Positions 13,551 to 26,696 of a stretch of 64,000 nucleotides of DNA are shown here, piece after piece. Both the position numbers and the translations under genes were made by a program. Under the pieces are notes generated by a model, which was not told the DNA's origin, made no database searches, and worked only from the letters and a program-made list of their open reading frames with translations. The DNA comes from Ichthyophthirius multifiliis (Eukaryota; Ciliophora; Oligohymenophorea; Hymenostomatida). Each line of letters starts with the position of its first letter. The stretch's first letter is position 1. The stretch is taken from assembly GCF_000220395.1 (NCBI RefSeq), contig NW_004085973.1:1-64000 (forward strand). Reading direction: 5' to 3'.

Positions 13551-16500
13551 TTAGATACTATTAAAACCTTTAGGATAAAAATAATTAGTAGTAGTCCAAA
13601 TAAACTTATAGTACTGATAGCCCTAATAATGTATAAATTGAATAAAATAGCTAGTTTTAATAGAATAGTTATTAAAATTAAAAAACTCTTAATAATGAAA
13701 ATAATAACTATTAAAATTAAAAGAATTTATAAAATTAAGAACTAATCCAAAAATAATTAGACTTAACTAAAAAATAATTTTAAAATTAAAATTAATTATA
13801 GCAAGAGAAAGATGAATATTAAAATAATTAAGAATAATATAATTAATAATAAAATTAAAAAAAGAATATTTTTGAAAACTAAAAAGAATTAGTTAAACAA
13901 ATTTAGAAATCGAATGAAAGTTTAGAAATAGAATAAAATATAAAAAGACAAAATAAATAAAATTAAAAATATAAACTAGACAAGGATTTGAATGAAGAAT
14001 ATTCAGACAATTAGTAATTAGATGATTAAATAATATATACTTAAGAAGAAAGAAAAAAAGAGGAACAATAAAAACTGTAAAATTAAAAGTAAAATATAAA
14101 TTTCAATTAGCATATGGATAACAAATAAAATGAAATTTAGAAGGAATATTCTTGTCAAGAATAATATATAAAATAACCAAACTAAAATAATAATTTAAAT
14201 TAATAATAATAAGAACCATATAAAAGCTTTGAAAATGAATAAAAATAAGAAAAATAAAATGACTAATTATCAGATATTAATTAAATAAAATAATAAAATA
14301 ATTTAATAAGTTAAAATTAAGAAGAAAATAGCAATAATAATAACTTAGAATAAGTATTTTATGGATAATTACAAAAATAAAATTAATAAATATAATATTA
14401 ATAGTAGTCAAATAATTATGACTTATAATAAGAAAACAGTTCTGATTAAAATAGTCCAAAGTTTTAAAAATATTAATAATCGAATAAAAAGAAATCATCA
14501 AAAGAATATAATAACTTACAAAAACTAGAATATAATTAATAATAAGAAAACGACTAAAATAAAGATTTAACAAAATAAAACATATCATAAGAAGGTAAAA
14601 AATAATTTTAAAATGATAAAGACCTAATAGAAGAAGAATTAAAGGAATAAACTAAACTGTTAGAAGAATAAAACTCTAAAAACAAAGAAAATGAATAATA
14701 TAATTAAAATAAAAATAATATATAATCTAATGAATTTTAAGATAATTACAACCATTAATATAATTAGATTTAATATTAAGCAAATGAAAACTAAAGTGAA
14801 AATAATTTTGAAAAAGATGAAAAACAATATCAAAAATATTAAATAAACAAAAATGATTAATTTTAAAATAAAAATTAATAAACTCAAAATAATTAAAATG
14901 GTTAAATATAAAATAATAAAGAAGATTAAAACATTATTATTTAAAACTAATAATCTTTATAATAGAATAAATAATAAATTAATAGTAATTATTTAAATTC
15001 TGAAATAAAAAGCAATTAATAAAGCGCTAATAATTAAAAGTCTTAATCTCCCAGATAAAACGATTAAATTAAAATAAAATATATTGATTAAAATATCGAA
15101 AATAAACAAAACTTTGAAAATCAATATAATAATTAAAATGACGAATAAAATAAAAATTAATTTATTATGGAAAAAGATGATTATTAACCAGAAGAAATAA
15201 AAAGGAATAAAAAAAAAGGAGAAGCCATAATATAAAATGACAAAAATTAAATTAATATTTAAAAACAATAAGAAGAATAAAATGCCATTTAAAAAAGTAT
15301 TTAATAGAAAAACAATAATGAAATTTTAGATTAAAAAAATAACAAAGAAATATTAAATTAAGAATATAATAAAAATTATCAATCTTAATAAAATAAATAG
15401 GAAATTGATAATAATGAGAATTTCGATTTATAAAAATAATAATAAAATACAAATACATAAAAAGAATATTTGCCAAATAATAAAAATAATGAATGTTAAT
15501 AAAAAATATATGTAAACCAATAAAATGAATAAAATTCAAATAATAATAATAAAAATTATAAAAACATTAACTTTAATAATATTTATATTAATGATTAAAA
15601 TCATATTATTGATTAAAATAAAAATCAATTATGTTTAAATGAAAAATAAGATAATTTAAAAAATAATCAAAATATTATTTTATAAGAATCTCCATCTAAA
15701 AATCAAAGTAATTTAGAAATTAATAATAAAATATAAAAACAGATTGGATTATAAAGTTAAATACTAAACGAATTTATAGAAAATAATAAATAAAATATAT
15801 CTAATGATTAATTAGAAAAAATCAAAGAAAAGTTAATTTAATAAATTTAATAATATTAAAAATCGGATGTAAAAACATTATAAAACGATTATAATAAAAA
15901 CATTTAATAATATAATGATAATGGTAAAATTAATTAAGTAAATAAAAAATAAAGTTTTTCTGAGAAATATTCTAACTTATCATAAGAGTAACAAAAAGAT
16001 ATCATATTAGAATAAATTTAATAATGTAATCAATAACTAAATGAATTAATACAAGAAAATTTAGAAATAATAAATCCTTAAGAACTTATAGATTTAAATG
16101 ATTAAATAATTTAAGTTAATAAAGATTGCAATATTAATTTAATTTAAGAAAAATAAGGTTAGAAAAATTAATATAAAGAACTATTTAAACAATTATAAGC
16201 TATAGAAAACCTAGAATAAATATAAAACAAAAATCATTAAATGGTGGATAAATATGAATAAAATAAATTAAACGAAGAAATAGAAAGTCGTGCAAAAATA
16301 ATATCTCAAATTATAAATAATGTTTTAAAATAGGAAGAAGATGAACTAATTAACCCAAATAATAATCCCGATTAGATTGAAAATAAATACAAATAGGAAC
16401 TTTTTGAAGAAAATAAAATTTTAAATTAATTACTTATGATTAATAATGATGAATTAGATTAAAAGAAAATATAAGAGAAAAATAGATAAATTGTTATTTA

Positions 16501-19500
16501 AACAAATAAACTAAGTTAATTATTATAAAAATAAAATAATTACAAACCAAAATAAATAAACACTTAAGTACTTTCTGATAATGATAATTAAATAACATAA
16601 GGGAAATAAAAAATAATATAGACAGATATAATTAGAGAATAATCTAATTCAAAGTAATTGTTTTAATAGAATAAAAACAAAGATTAAGAAAAATAATAAT
16701 ATTAAGAAATCGAAAAACAACTATATATTTTAGAAAACTTATAAGAAATATAAAATTAAAACCCTTAAATGGATAAAGTATAATTATAAAAATTAAATGA
16801 ATAAATAGTATAGAAGGCAAATATTATATATTAATAAGTTAATGATATATAATTGATAGAAGAATAAAATATGCCTCAAAATAATGATGATAATTAAATA
16901 AAAAATAAATAAAAATAAGTCTAGGAAAATAAGATTTTAAATGATTTGCTTTAAATGAATATAGAAGGTTTAAATGAATCATAAATTAAATTAATAAATT
17001 AAAAAATAGTCAATTAAACAAATAAAGTTAACAAATTAATAAATTAATAAATATATTAAAATTAAATAAAATAAAATGTAATTTAAAATTAAATGTTAAG
17101 TATTAAAGATAAAGATATAGAAAAATAAATAAAAGTATTGGAAAATTTATAAGAAATATAAAATTCAAACCCTTAAATAGATAAAAAATAATTAAATTAA
17201 GAAATAGTAAAATAAGCATATTAATTTATTTAATTAATAGACAGTTGTTATCAATAATAAGAAGAAAAATAAATACATACTACAAAAATTGATTAAAATT
17301 AAATAATTAATAAATAAAAAGATAAAATTTAATAAGAAAGAAATATTTTAAATGGATTGCTTTAAATAAATAAAGAAGATTTAGACGAATAATAAATAAA
17401 AGAAGCAAATAAATAAATTATATAATAAGTAAATAAACTAAACTAATTATTAATTGCATAAAAGAATTAAGAAATAATAGATAATTAAAAATAAATTGAT
17501 TTAAATGATTAAATAAAAAAAGACGAAGAAATTTAAATATAAAATAAATAGAAAAAACAAGAAATCTAAAAATAGTTAAATATTTTAGAAAACTTATAAG
17601 AAATTTAAAACAAAAACCCTTAAATTTAGAAATAACAATTGAATAAATTAAATGAAGAAATAGTATAATAGGCGAATATAATTTGTTTATTAATTGATAA
17701 AGCCTAATAATAAGAAGAAAGTTAAACAAAAACTCTATTAAATAATGAAGATTAGATAATTAATAAATAAAAACATAAAATTTAATAAGAAAGGAAAAAA
17801 TTAGATGAATTACTTAAAATGGATAAACAAGATTTTAATGAATAATAAATAAAAGAAATTAATGTATAAATTGTTGAATAAACAAATAAATTAAATTAAT
17901 TATTAAATAATTAATTTTAGTATAATCCTGATTTAATTGATAATTAGAAATTAATTGATTTAAATGATTATATAGGAAACAAAGAAGCTTATATTTAAGA
18001 CAAGTAAAAATAATAATATTAAGAAATCGAAAAACAACTATATATTTTAGAAAACTTATAAGAAATATAAAATTAAAACCCTTAAATGGATAAAGTATAA
18101 TTATAAAAATTAAATGAATAAATAGTATAGTAGGCAAATATTATATATTAATAAGTTAATGATTTATAATTGATAGAAGAATAAAATATGCCTCAAAATA
18201 ATGATGATAATTAAATAAAAAATAAATAAAAATAAGTCTAGGAAAATAAGATTTTAAATGATTTGCTTTAAATAAATATAGAAGGTTTAAATGAATCATA
18301 AATTAAATAAATAAATTAAAAAATAGTCAATTAAACAAATAAAGTTAACAAATTAATAAATTAATAAATATATTAAAATAAAAATAAAAAATGAAGAATA
18401 GTTAGCAAAAAATAAATAATAAGAAGAAATTTTATAATCAAATAAGCAATTAAATGAATTACTATAAATAAATAAAGAAAGTTTAAACGAATAATAAATT
18501 AAAGAAATAAATGAATAAATACTTTTATAAACAAAAAACTAAATAATATTATTTAAAAAGAATAAAAATCTATTTTATTTGAATAGTAAACTTCTGGAAT
18601 TAATATATAAAATCAAATTTAATAATTAAATGATGAAATTACAATTTTTAAAAATCAAATAACAGATAATCCTTAAATTAATAATAAAGATTTACTCCAA
18701 TCAATGAATTAAAATATAAGAAAAAATTCTTAAAAATTAATAAATTCGATTTCTAATAGTTATTAAAATTCAATTTAAAACTCACCAATAGATATAAATA
18801 AAAAAATAAAAAATGTTCCTTTTTTAATCAAAATTAGAATATAGATTAATAACAATATAATAAATAAAGTCAAGATAATTCAGAAGTCTAATAAATTTAT
18901 TAATAATAACAAAATAAAGATGAAGAAAAAGTAAAAAATACATTAAATAATAATCAATATAATTATTAATTTAATACGCCTATAAAATCTGATTAAATGT
19001 AATAATATTCAACTGGAAGTTAAAACATCTAATCAGCTAAAAACCAAAATCTTTAAGATAATTAAATTTAAGGTTTTATTAATTTTAATCAATAAGTATA
19101 AAATTAAATACAAGAAATTTAATATTAATAAGATACTTAAGACTCTGATAAATAAATATGCTAAAATATTTAATTATTATAGAATAATAAATAAATATAA
19201 AATAAAAACTTTAATATTGATAATATTAACTTAAAAAATAATAATTATTTAAGTAATTAAGATTAATAATAATTTAAAAATTACAATACTCTATAATAAG
19301 AAAACTCTATTGGTATATAAAATAGTTTATTTGATTAAATATCATTAGCAAATAAATAATAATAATCGAATTAATCTTTTTAAATAAATAATACTTCATA
19401 ATAAGAAAGCATTATTAAATAAGCAAATAGTTAAGAAAATCAAATTTAATAATAACATATAATATAAGAAAATAATAAATTTTATTTAATTGATGTTGAC

Positions 19501-22500
19501 CAAAATAATATAAAAAACAAATAATTAAATATAATAGATTAATAACAAAAAAATATTATAGAAAAATAATTAAGAGAGAAAATATAGATTTTGAATGAAG
19601 AAATTAAAGGAAATAATAACTTAAGTCAAGACGAATTATAAAAAATGAATAATTAAATATTTGAATGTAATAAATTATTAGTTTAATTAGATCAATCAGA
19701 AACAAAATAATAGAATAATGCTTTTTCATTTTCAGAATAAAATTAATAATTATTAAAACAAAATAAAAAATTAATTTAAGACGAAAATTAATTATAGGAA
19801 TAGATTTTAAAAGATAATCAAAAACTAAATTAAATATTAGTTAGTTCTAATATTGATGAAAATGCAGATAAAATATTAAATTTGAATGAAAGAATAAATT
19901 AAAATTAATAATAATTAAATGAGGAAATATAAACTAGAAATAATTTGTTACTAAATTAAAATAAAAATGTATTCAATAATCAAATTGATAAATTATATAA
20001 TATTCCGTAATATATTTAAGAAAATTTACAGTCTCAAATTTCTCCATAATAATTAATTAGTAGTATACCAAATTACAATTAAAGTCCTTAAAAATATATA
20101 TCAAAATAATAAAAATAATAAGACTACTCATAATCAAATAATAACTAAGATTTCAATTTAGTATAAGCAAGTCTTTTAAACGAATAATAAATAATGGATA
20201 AAATAAAAAAATAATATGATATTAATGGTAACAAAATGTTAAATTAAAATGATTAATTGCATATAAATAAAAAAAAATTAAATAATAGTATCACAAACTA
20301 TTGTTCAAATGAAAGTTCTGAATAGAAAAATGTTAATTATATTGATAATTTTTATAATAAATATAGTAATTAGAATTAATTATTTAATAAAAAATATATA
20401 TCCCCTTAATAATAATTAAGCTAAGTAAAATAATTTAGTTAATAGAAAACTCAAGATAATTAAAATAATAAAGAATAGATATTAAGACAATAATAATATT
20501 CACAGAGCTAAATTTAATAAACATTTAATAATAATTAAAATTTGCAAAACAATAAATTTAATGAATTGAATTATTCTGAAAAGCCATATCAAAATTGCTA
20601 TTAAAATAATCAATATTTGAATAAAGAGGAATAAAGTAATTTAGGAGAAAACTAAAAGATTTAATATTAATAATAAGATTTAAATGAATTATAGAAATTA
20701 TATTAATAATAATAATATAACTATTAAAGTAATAATTAGGATTTATAATATGATAATGGTTAAATATAAAATTATATAAGTAAATAATAAGAGTAAAATT
20801 AATTAATTTAAATTAATTAAGAATAGAAAAATTAATAATTAAATAATTAAATTGAATAAAAATAAAATAAAAAATTAAATAAACATTTTATTGATTTAAA
20901 TTAAGTACTAAGAAATTAAAATATTTCTGAAAATTAAAAAAAATATCTAAATAATAATATACTTTATAACTAAGAATTAATTAATAAATAATAGTCTAAA
21001 TATGATTCAAATCAAAAAATCCAAGCAATTTATTATTTGATAAAATTTAAATTAAACCAGTAATAGAAACTAATAAGTTAATGGTTATATTTAACAAGAA
21101 AATGAATAAAATAATAATTAATCAAGCATAGAAAAAATATAAGCATAATCTTAAAAATGTTAAGAATTAAAAGAATAAATAATAAAATAAGTTAACATAA
21201 TTAATAGTTTAGTCGATGGAGAACCACATATAGCTTATGAAGAGTTAAAATATTTAAAAGAGGAATTCGAAAAGAATAATAAAATTTTAAATGATATTTC
21301 ATAGAATTAAATTAAATTAAATATTAGAAAGTCTTACTAGTATTTAAGTGAATGTATTATTTAAGGAAATATAACAAATGAAGAAGATTTATAAAACATA
21401 AGCCAAATAATAAACGAAAATAATAAATTAATTCAAGAAAGCGAAAAAATAAAAAAATATGCAGATTGTGTTTCTACTTTAAGTGATTTATAACTAATTA
21501 ATGAATAGTTAAAGAATTCATGTAAATAAATATAAAAAAATATAAAAAGTGATAATATAAATAATAATGTATATTCAGATATTTAATAATAGCTAAACTA
21601 TGCCACTTTTAATAATTTAGAGTTCTAAAGCAATTAAAAAATTTAACCAAATAAAAAAAAATTAGATTAAAATTAATAATAAAATTCAAAATTTTTTTAA
21701 GGTAAAAATAAATGCTAATTATAATCTAATATAAATAATATCTAGATGACAAAAAATCTTATTTAATAACATTCCGGATAAGGGAAAAATATTTAATATA
21801 TAGATTCTTATTAAATAACTTAAAATAATAAATAAAAACATGACAAAGACATCAAATATCACAAAAAATAATCAAGTATATACTAGCTTAGCAATGAGAA
21901 ATAATAAAATACTACTTAATTTACAGATACATTACATAAAAAATCGAGTTAATCAGTTTAAAACTCATAAAGGTTATAATAAATTTAAAAAAACAAATTA
22001 AATAATTTAAGTGAAAATAAAAAAAAAGAAAAAAAATTAAAAAAAAACTCTTTGTATTATTGCTTAGATAAAAATAGAAAAAATAAAAAAGATAATAACT
22101 AATAAAATAGTTCTTATGATGTTTTTGAATATTTAATGAATTTATAAGATAATGTCAATAAATAAATATCTTAAATTACTTTAAATGAATAGTAGAATAG
22201 TTAATTTAGTTAATAATAGGAATTATAAAATATAAAGGAAGTTATTTAGAATTAAGAAAATAATTTGATATAAAATAAACTCGAATCCAATAATATATAT
22301 AAAAAAAAAAAATCATTTAGTTAGTAAGCATATATTTCTTAACCTATTGGATAATAGCAAATTTAAATTAACAATTATTAAATTATGTTCGAAAATGATT
22401 TGTAATAATAACCTAAGTAAACTTAGAAACTAAATAATGATTATTTTAAAGTAAATAAATAGTCAGATTAATAATATTTTAGTTAATAAAATCGTCGTAA

Positions 22501-22861
22501 TATATATAAAAAAGCATATTATTTATTTGTAAATTATTAAAAAATAGGATAAAGTCTTTATTATGATCAAGATGATGATGATGGTTATATATTTGTTCCT
22601 ATCTAATATTAAAAAAAGAAAAGAAAAGATAATATTTAATATTATACATAAACAGAGGATTAAAATAATAAAAAGAAATTAAAATATTAATACAATCCTC
22701 CTAGTTAATTATTACCAGAATATTAATAAGTTATAAAGTCTTAAATATAATATTTATCAAATAAATATAAAAATTTCTATAATTAATAAGTTAATTTTGG
22801 AATTCTATCAAATAATTAAGAAAATAGTTCCAAAAATTAAGATTCTATTTAAAATAAATGA
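9998..22861 (+). CDS. Giant protein: RCC1-like N-terminus plus Gln/Asn-rich coiled coil
   Basis: The ATG at 9998 (MIQPNFHKMKQL) and TGA at 22859-22861 bound one gene of about 4,100 residues. The first 450 or so contain RCC1-type beta-propeller blades: GEVFIKGEDE, IGILGLGEEK, EGNVFVWGLD, SAAILTKNGKIFIL and FGIALTSKKGDLL. RCC1 repeats usually mediate protein or GTPase/chromatin contacts. About seven short introns are clustered before 12650, including the AT-filled one at 10691-10810. After that the gene is effectively one exon of over 10 kb, extremely rich in Gln, Asn, Glu, Lys and Asp. It includes a poly-Asn tract coded at 13463-13554, a repeated coiled-coil module (about 16200-18540) and further coiled coils to the C-terminus (...SSKNQDSIQNK). 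I followed the frame through; it needs single extra bases at A/T runs near 13462, 18533, 18820, 21014 and 21042. No enzyme domain was seen. A large scaffold is plausible but unproven. Confidence 0.7.
10691..10810 (+). repeat. Long intron filled with an (AT)n microsatellite
   Basis: GT at 10691 and AG at 10809-10810 define a 120-nt intron, twice the usual length here. About 75 bases (10725-10799) are an almost perfect AT dinucleotide array. Removing it joins SAAILT to KNGKIFIL in frame and restores a canonical RCC1 blade. Confidence 0.75.
13463..13554 (+). repeat. AAT/TAA trinucleotide microsatellite in coding sequence
   Basis: About 29 uninterrupted AAT units lie inside the giant gene. In the downstream frame they encode poly-Asn; the upstream frame would read them as poly-Ile. 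One missing A in the preceding A6 runs would explain the difference. The repeat is frame-neutral in length. Confidence 0.85.
16693..17062 (+). repeat. 370-bp near-identical duplicate, copy A
   Basis: This segment recurs at 18010-18379, offset 1,317 bp (439 codons), so the frame is kept. I counted only a handful of differences, for example GAAGGC versus GTAGGC, and GATATA versus GATTTA. That makes it far more similar than the other modules of the array. Confidence 0.85.
18010..18379 (+). repeat. 370-bp near-identical duplicate, copy B
   Basis: Partner of 16693-17062. Identity breaks off sharply just after AATATATTAAAAT. Beyond this point the two copies run into unrelated Gln-rich sequence. 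A recent unequal exchange or gene conversion between modules is the simplest origin. Confidence 0.85.
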
Positions 22862-22970
22862 AAGATTAAAAACATAATATATATTTTTTTATTATTTTAT
22901 TTATAAGAATATTATATTTTTTTATATAATATTACTATTAATTTAATATATAATATTTATATTATATAAT

Positions 22971-24727
22971 TCAAAATCCTCTATCCAAATCTCCTTATAC
23001 CTTTCTTATCTCCATTTAAAATACTGAAAAAAATGATAAAACTATTATAACAAGCAAAAGTTCAAAAATACCCTTTAAAGTCCCAAAAAGATTACCAAGC
23101 ATTGAAGACATAATTTCATATCCCATTCCAAATCCAATTAAATTAGTTATACACATAAAAACCATTACAAGCCCAGCAGCTAACCCCTAAATAATTTTAA
23201 AAATAGTAGTTTCGTGTAAATATTAATTTTTCTTTTGATTAAAATAATTTTTAATGGCTATTTCAGGCATTAAACATAAGCATATTCCCCAAGCCCAGAG
23301 CACTAAATTAAGGTTCATATCATGCCATATAGCTACAAAAGTAAATACAACCCAAATATTCCATATTTTATTAGTAGAACCTCCTAGAGGAAAATATATG
23401 TATCTTAATAACCATTGATTAAAGCCTCTATGCCATGATCTCCAAAATCCTTCAAAATTATAATTATTGCAAATACATCTATTCATATTTTCAGGAACGT
23501 CCATGTTATCAAGCATTGCCCAGAATTTAGCTATTTTCCAAATAGTATTGAATTTTATCCAGATAAAAAATAAACTTGAAAATGCTTTTTATTTTATTTT
23601 TATTTATTTTTTTTAATAAAAAAAAAACAATGCATAAAAATGAAAAAAATTATTAAATATATTTTTAAAATTTAATAAAAATGATAATATATATTTTAAT
23701 TTTTGAATACAAAGGTTAATCATTTATTAAGGTTCTAATTTTTCCCAATATTAGAAGTTTTATTTTTTAGTAGTAATTGCAAAAGAATAATTCAAATGAG
23801 TGAAAACAATTAAAACGGTATAACTAATTAAAGTTTTTACTCCATAAAGAACAGTTTTTTTAAGTCTCTTTTTTAAGGATAATCCAATTAACTTACAAAA
23901 GCATTAAAATTCAAAGGTGGTCCTGTTAGAAATACAGGTAAATATAATAAGAAGCTATAATAATTCAAGAAATCATATTTTGAAATTGGATGTGTTTTAT
24001 CATATCTATATTTTAGACAATACATAGATTATTAATTAGAAAGTGAACATTAGTCACATTTCTTTAAATGTGAATTATAATTAATAAATTATTAGTTTTT
24101 AAAAGCCCAATGTATATCCATTCCAAAAGAAATCATTCTCAAAATAGTCAAATTGAATGTAGAATGCCAGGTTATAGGACTTTAATGGTCAACATCTTTT
24201 AAAAAAGTTAAATATTAATAATATCCTCTATATGTTTCATTTAAATATATTATTGAAAGATTAACAAGCCATATTAAAACAGGGAAATATTTGTATTTAT
24301 AAAAAACTAAGGATAAAAATAAATTTAGGGAAGTAAGAAATAACCATACTATAGCTGCTTCTCGGAATAAATATAAAATATAACCTAATCCGAATGTAAT
24401 ATAGTATACTTTTAAAATAGATTACGAGAAAGGATATTATTTTTTAATATAAGTTGAAATTAAACAATAAATTATGGCTACAATAACTATTAATTCTATG
24501 TTTCCGTTAAAAGATCTCCATTAACCATCGGAAGTATCTCTTTTAAAACCTAAATATCCATTTGAAACTCCAGCAAGGTCGTTTTCATTTGCAATTTCCC
24601 GTGTAAGATTACCACAGCTAAATATACTCTAAACAAATAATATAGATGCTATAGTTGGTAAAATAAGATCATATCTTTTATCATTTATATAATTGATAAA
24701 ACTAAATTATTTTGCTGTTTATTACAT
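22971..24727 (-). CDS. MBOAT-family O-acyltransferase, GUP1-like
   Basis: MBOAT proteins are multi-pass membrane enzymes that transfer acyl groups; the GUP1/HHAT branch acts in GPI-anchor lipid remodelling in yeast or protein acylation in animals. From ATG 24727 to TGA 22973-22971 there are about 567 residues with many hydrophobic segments. Branch hallmarks are DTSDGQWRSFNGN near the N-terminus, YLPVFLTGPPLNFNAF, VPENMNRC, the invariant FWRSWHRGFNQW followed by RYIYFPLGG, and the second histidine in FVAIWHDMNL. One intron lies at 23628-23575. The frame needs one extra base in the run at 23855-23860. Both catalytic-region histidines are present, so it is probably active. The substrate is unknown; GUP1-like is preferred over HHAT because of the QWR motif and C-terminal layout. 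Confidence 0.9.
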
Positions 24728-26696
24728 TTAATTTATAATGTATTTTACTTAAATGTTTTTTTTTTTTTAAATAAATAAAAATTTAATTATGTAATTTTAT
24801 ATTTATAATATCTTTTTATTTATAAATAAATATAACAAAAAATTAAAATTATATATATATTAAGATAAAGAAATATTTAAAAAAAAAAAAAAAATTATAA
24901 TAATTAAAAATAATATAATATTAATTTGTCAAAAAATAATTTTATATTTTTATTGATTTAGTATTATTAATAGGAATAAAAAATTTATAAATTTTAATTA
25001 TAAGCTATTAATTATTTATAAACCAATATTTATTATATATGAAAAGATAATAAATAATTAAATTCTTTTATATAAATTAATAAAAATAAAAATATAAAAA
25101 AAGATATATATTAATATATATTTATATATTAATACATAAATATATATATATTTTTTTTAACTAATATATCTTTTTAAAAATAAAATTTTATAAACTAATA
25201 ATTTATTATATTTTTTTGATTAGCATATTTATCTTATTTGGATACAATAAATCTTAATTCTAATTTTTTTATTTTTAATGAATAATATATAAAAAAAGTA
25301 TATTTTATTGCAGATATAAATAGTAGTAAATAAGTATATTATACTGTTTATGAATAAAAAACAATAATTCAATTTAATTCTAATACTAATTGAATAAAAA
25401 TTTAATCTAATAAAACTAATTATATGGAGCATTTTAAATACTTTAGATATTACTTTTATATAAAATAAATAAAATAAAAAAAAAATATTATAAAATAAAA
25501 AAATATTAATAATTAACAACAATTAATGAAAACATATTTACTTTTTTAATAATTAAAAATATATTTTATTTTAGTTTTATTTAAATAAAATAACTATAAA
25601 AATAATAATAAAATTAAAATATATTTATATAGATATATATATATATATAATATGATTTCATTTTAACTTAAGATATTTAAATTATTATTGTTATCTATTA
25701 TTAAAATTAATTATACAAAAATTAGATATATTAATAAATGCATATATATAAATTAAATAAAAAATATTCTTTATATTAAAATATTATTACTAAATTTTTA
25801 TATACTGTAAAAATTTATATAATAAAAAAAAAATACGTAATTATCTTTAAATAAAATTAATTTAATTAAAATAAAAAAGATAAAATAATTTAAAAGTAAA
25901 TAATTATAAATTATAATATAATAAAATATATAAAAATTATATAATAAACTAAAAAAAAATATATTATTTTAAATACTTTTATTAAATATTAGATATAATT
26001 ATAAATTTATAAAATTTATAACTTATTTATATATATTAGAAACTAAAAAAATTGTGATTAATTTAATAAAAAAAAAAAATTAATTTATATAAAAATAATA
26101 TGATTATATATTTTAAATATATAAATAAATATATTATTTATATATTAAAATTATTTATTTACATATATATATATATTTATTATATATATATTATATATAT
26201 ATATTTATTTGTTATTTTTTTTTCATTTATATTTATTATTTTTCTTTATATTAATATATTTATTATTAAATCTTAAATACAAAAAAATTATTTTGTATAT
26301 TATTACAATATTTAAGTTTATAAAATTTTTATTAATTATTTTAAATCTTATTATATAATCTATTTATTATTTTTTATAAAATATTATCTATTCTGTTTAG
26401 TTCTTATTTTTATTATTAAATTATTTATAAAGTTTTTTAGAATAAATATATACACTTTTAATAATAACTTATATACTTTTTTATAATTTTTTTATTAAAT
26501 ATTAATAATTTTATTTTAAAAATTTTATGAAAAAAAAATATAATAATTTGCATATCTCTTTTAACTATATTCAAATAAGAAAAAATTAAATAACATTTTA
26601 TAATATAATTATTAAAATAAAACACAAAAAATTAAAATATATATATATTAATATATATATTTTAAAAAAATAAATAATTATATACATAATATTAAT
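24728..26696. other. AT-rich divergent intergenic region
   Basis: Nearly 2 kb of A+T separates the MBOAT gene (minus) from the zinc-finger gene (+). It contains several TATATA microsatellites (25640, 26165-26205, 26637) and long A or T runs. Open frames here consist only of Ile, Leu, Phe, Tyr, Lys and Asn, and I regard them as compositional. Confidence 0.6.

Larger units (their letters stand above)
16200..18540 (+). repeat. Array of diverged coiled-coil modules in the giant gene
   Basis: At protein level a module recurs with two landmarks. ILENLQEIQNxNPQ lies near 16720, 17140, 17580 and 18040. A later block like LLQMNxExLNExQIKExN followed by QTNKLNQLL lies near 16430, 16950, 17355, 17810, 18265 and 18455. 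Spacing is mostly 410-520 bp, with a shorter last unit. The modules are Gln/Glu/Lys/Leu-rich and predicted helical, which suggests an extended coiled-coil rod built by tandem duplication. Confidence 0.8.

Noticed and set aside
14277-15539. Several hydrophobic minus-strand open frames that look like membrane proteins
   Set aside because: They are antisense shadows of the TAA/AAT-rich giant exon. Reverse complements of Gln/Asn/Lys codons give Leu, Ile and Phe.
23889-23923. Candidate short intron starting GTAAGT in the MBOAT gene
   Set aside because: Translating through gives FVSQLDYP, which fits the conserved region of the family, so it is better read as coding.
25229-25522. Possible small membrane protein in the spacer
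   Set aside because: Made only of Ile, Leu, Phe, Tyr, Lys and Asn, as expected by chance from A+T sequence. No start context or homology.
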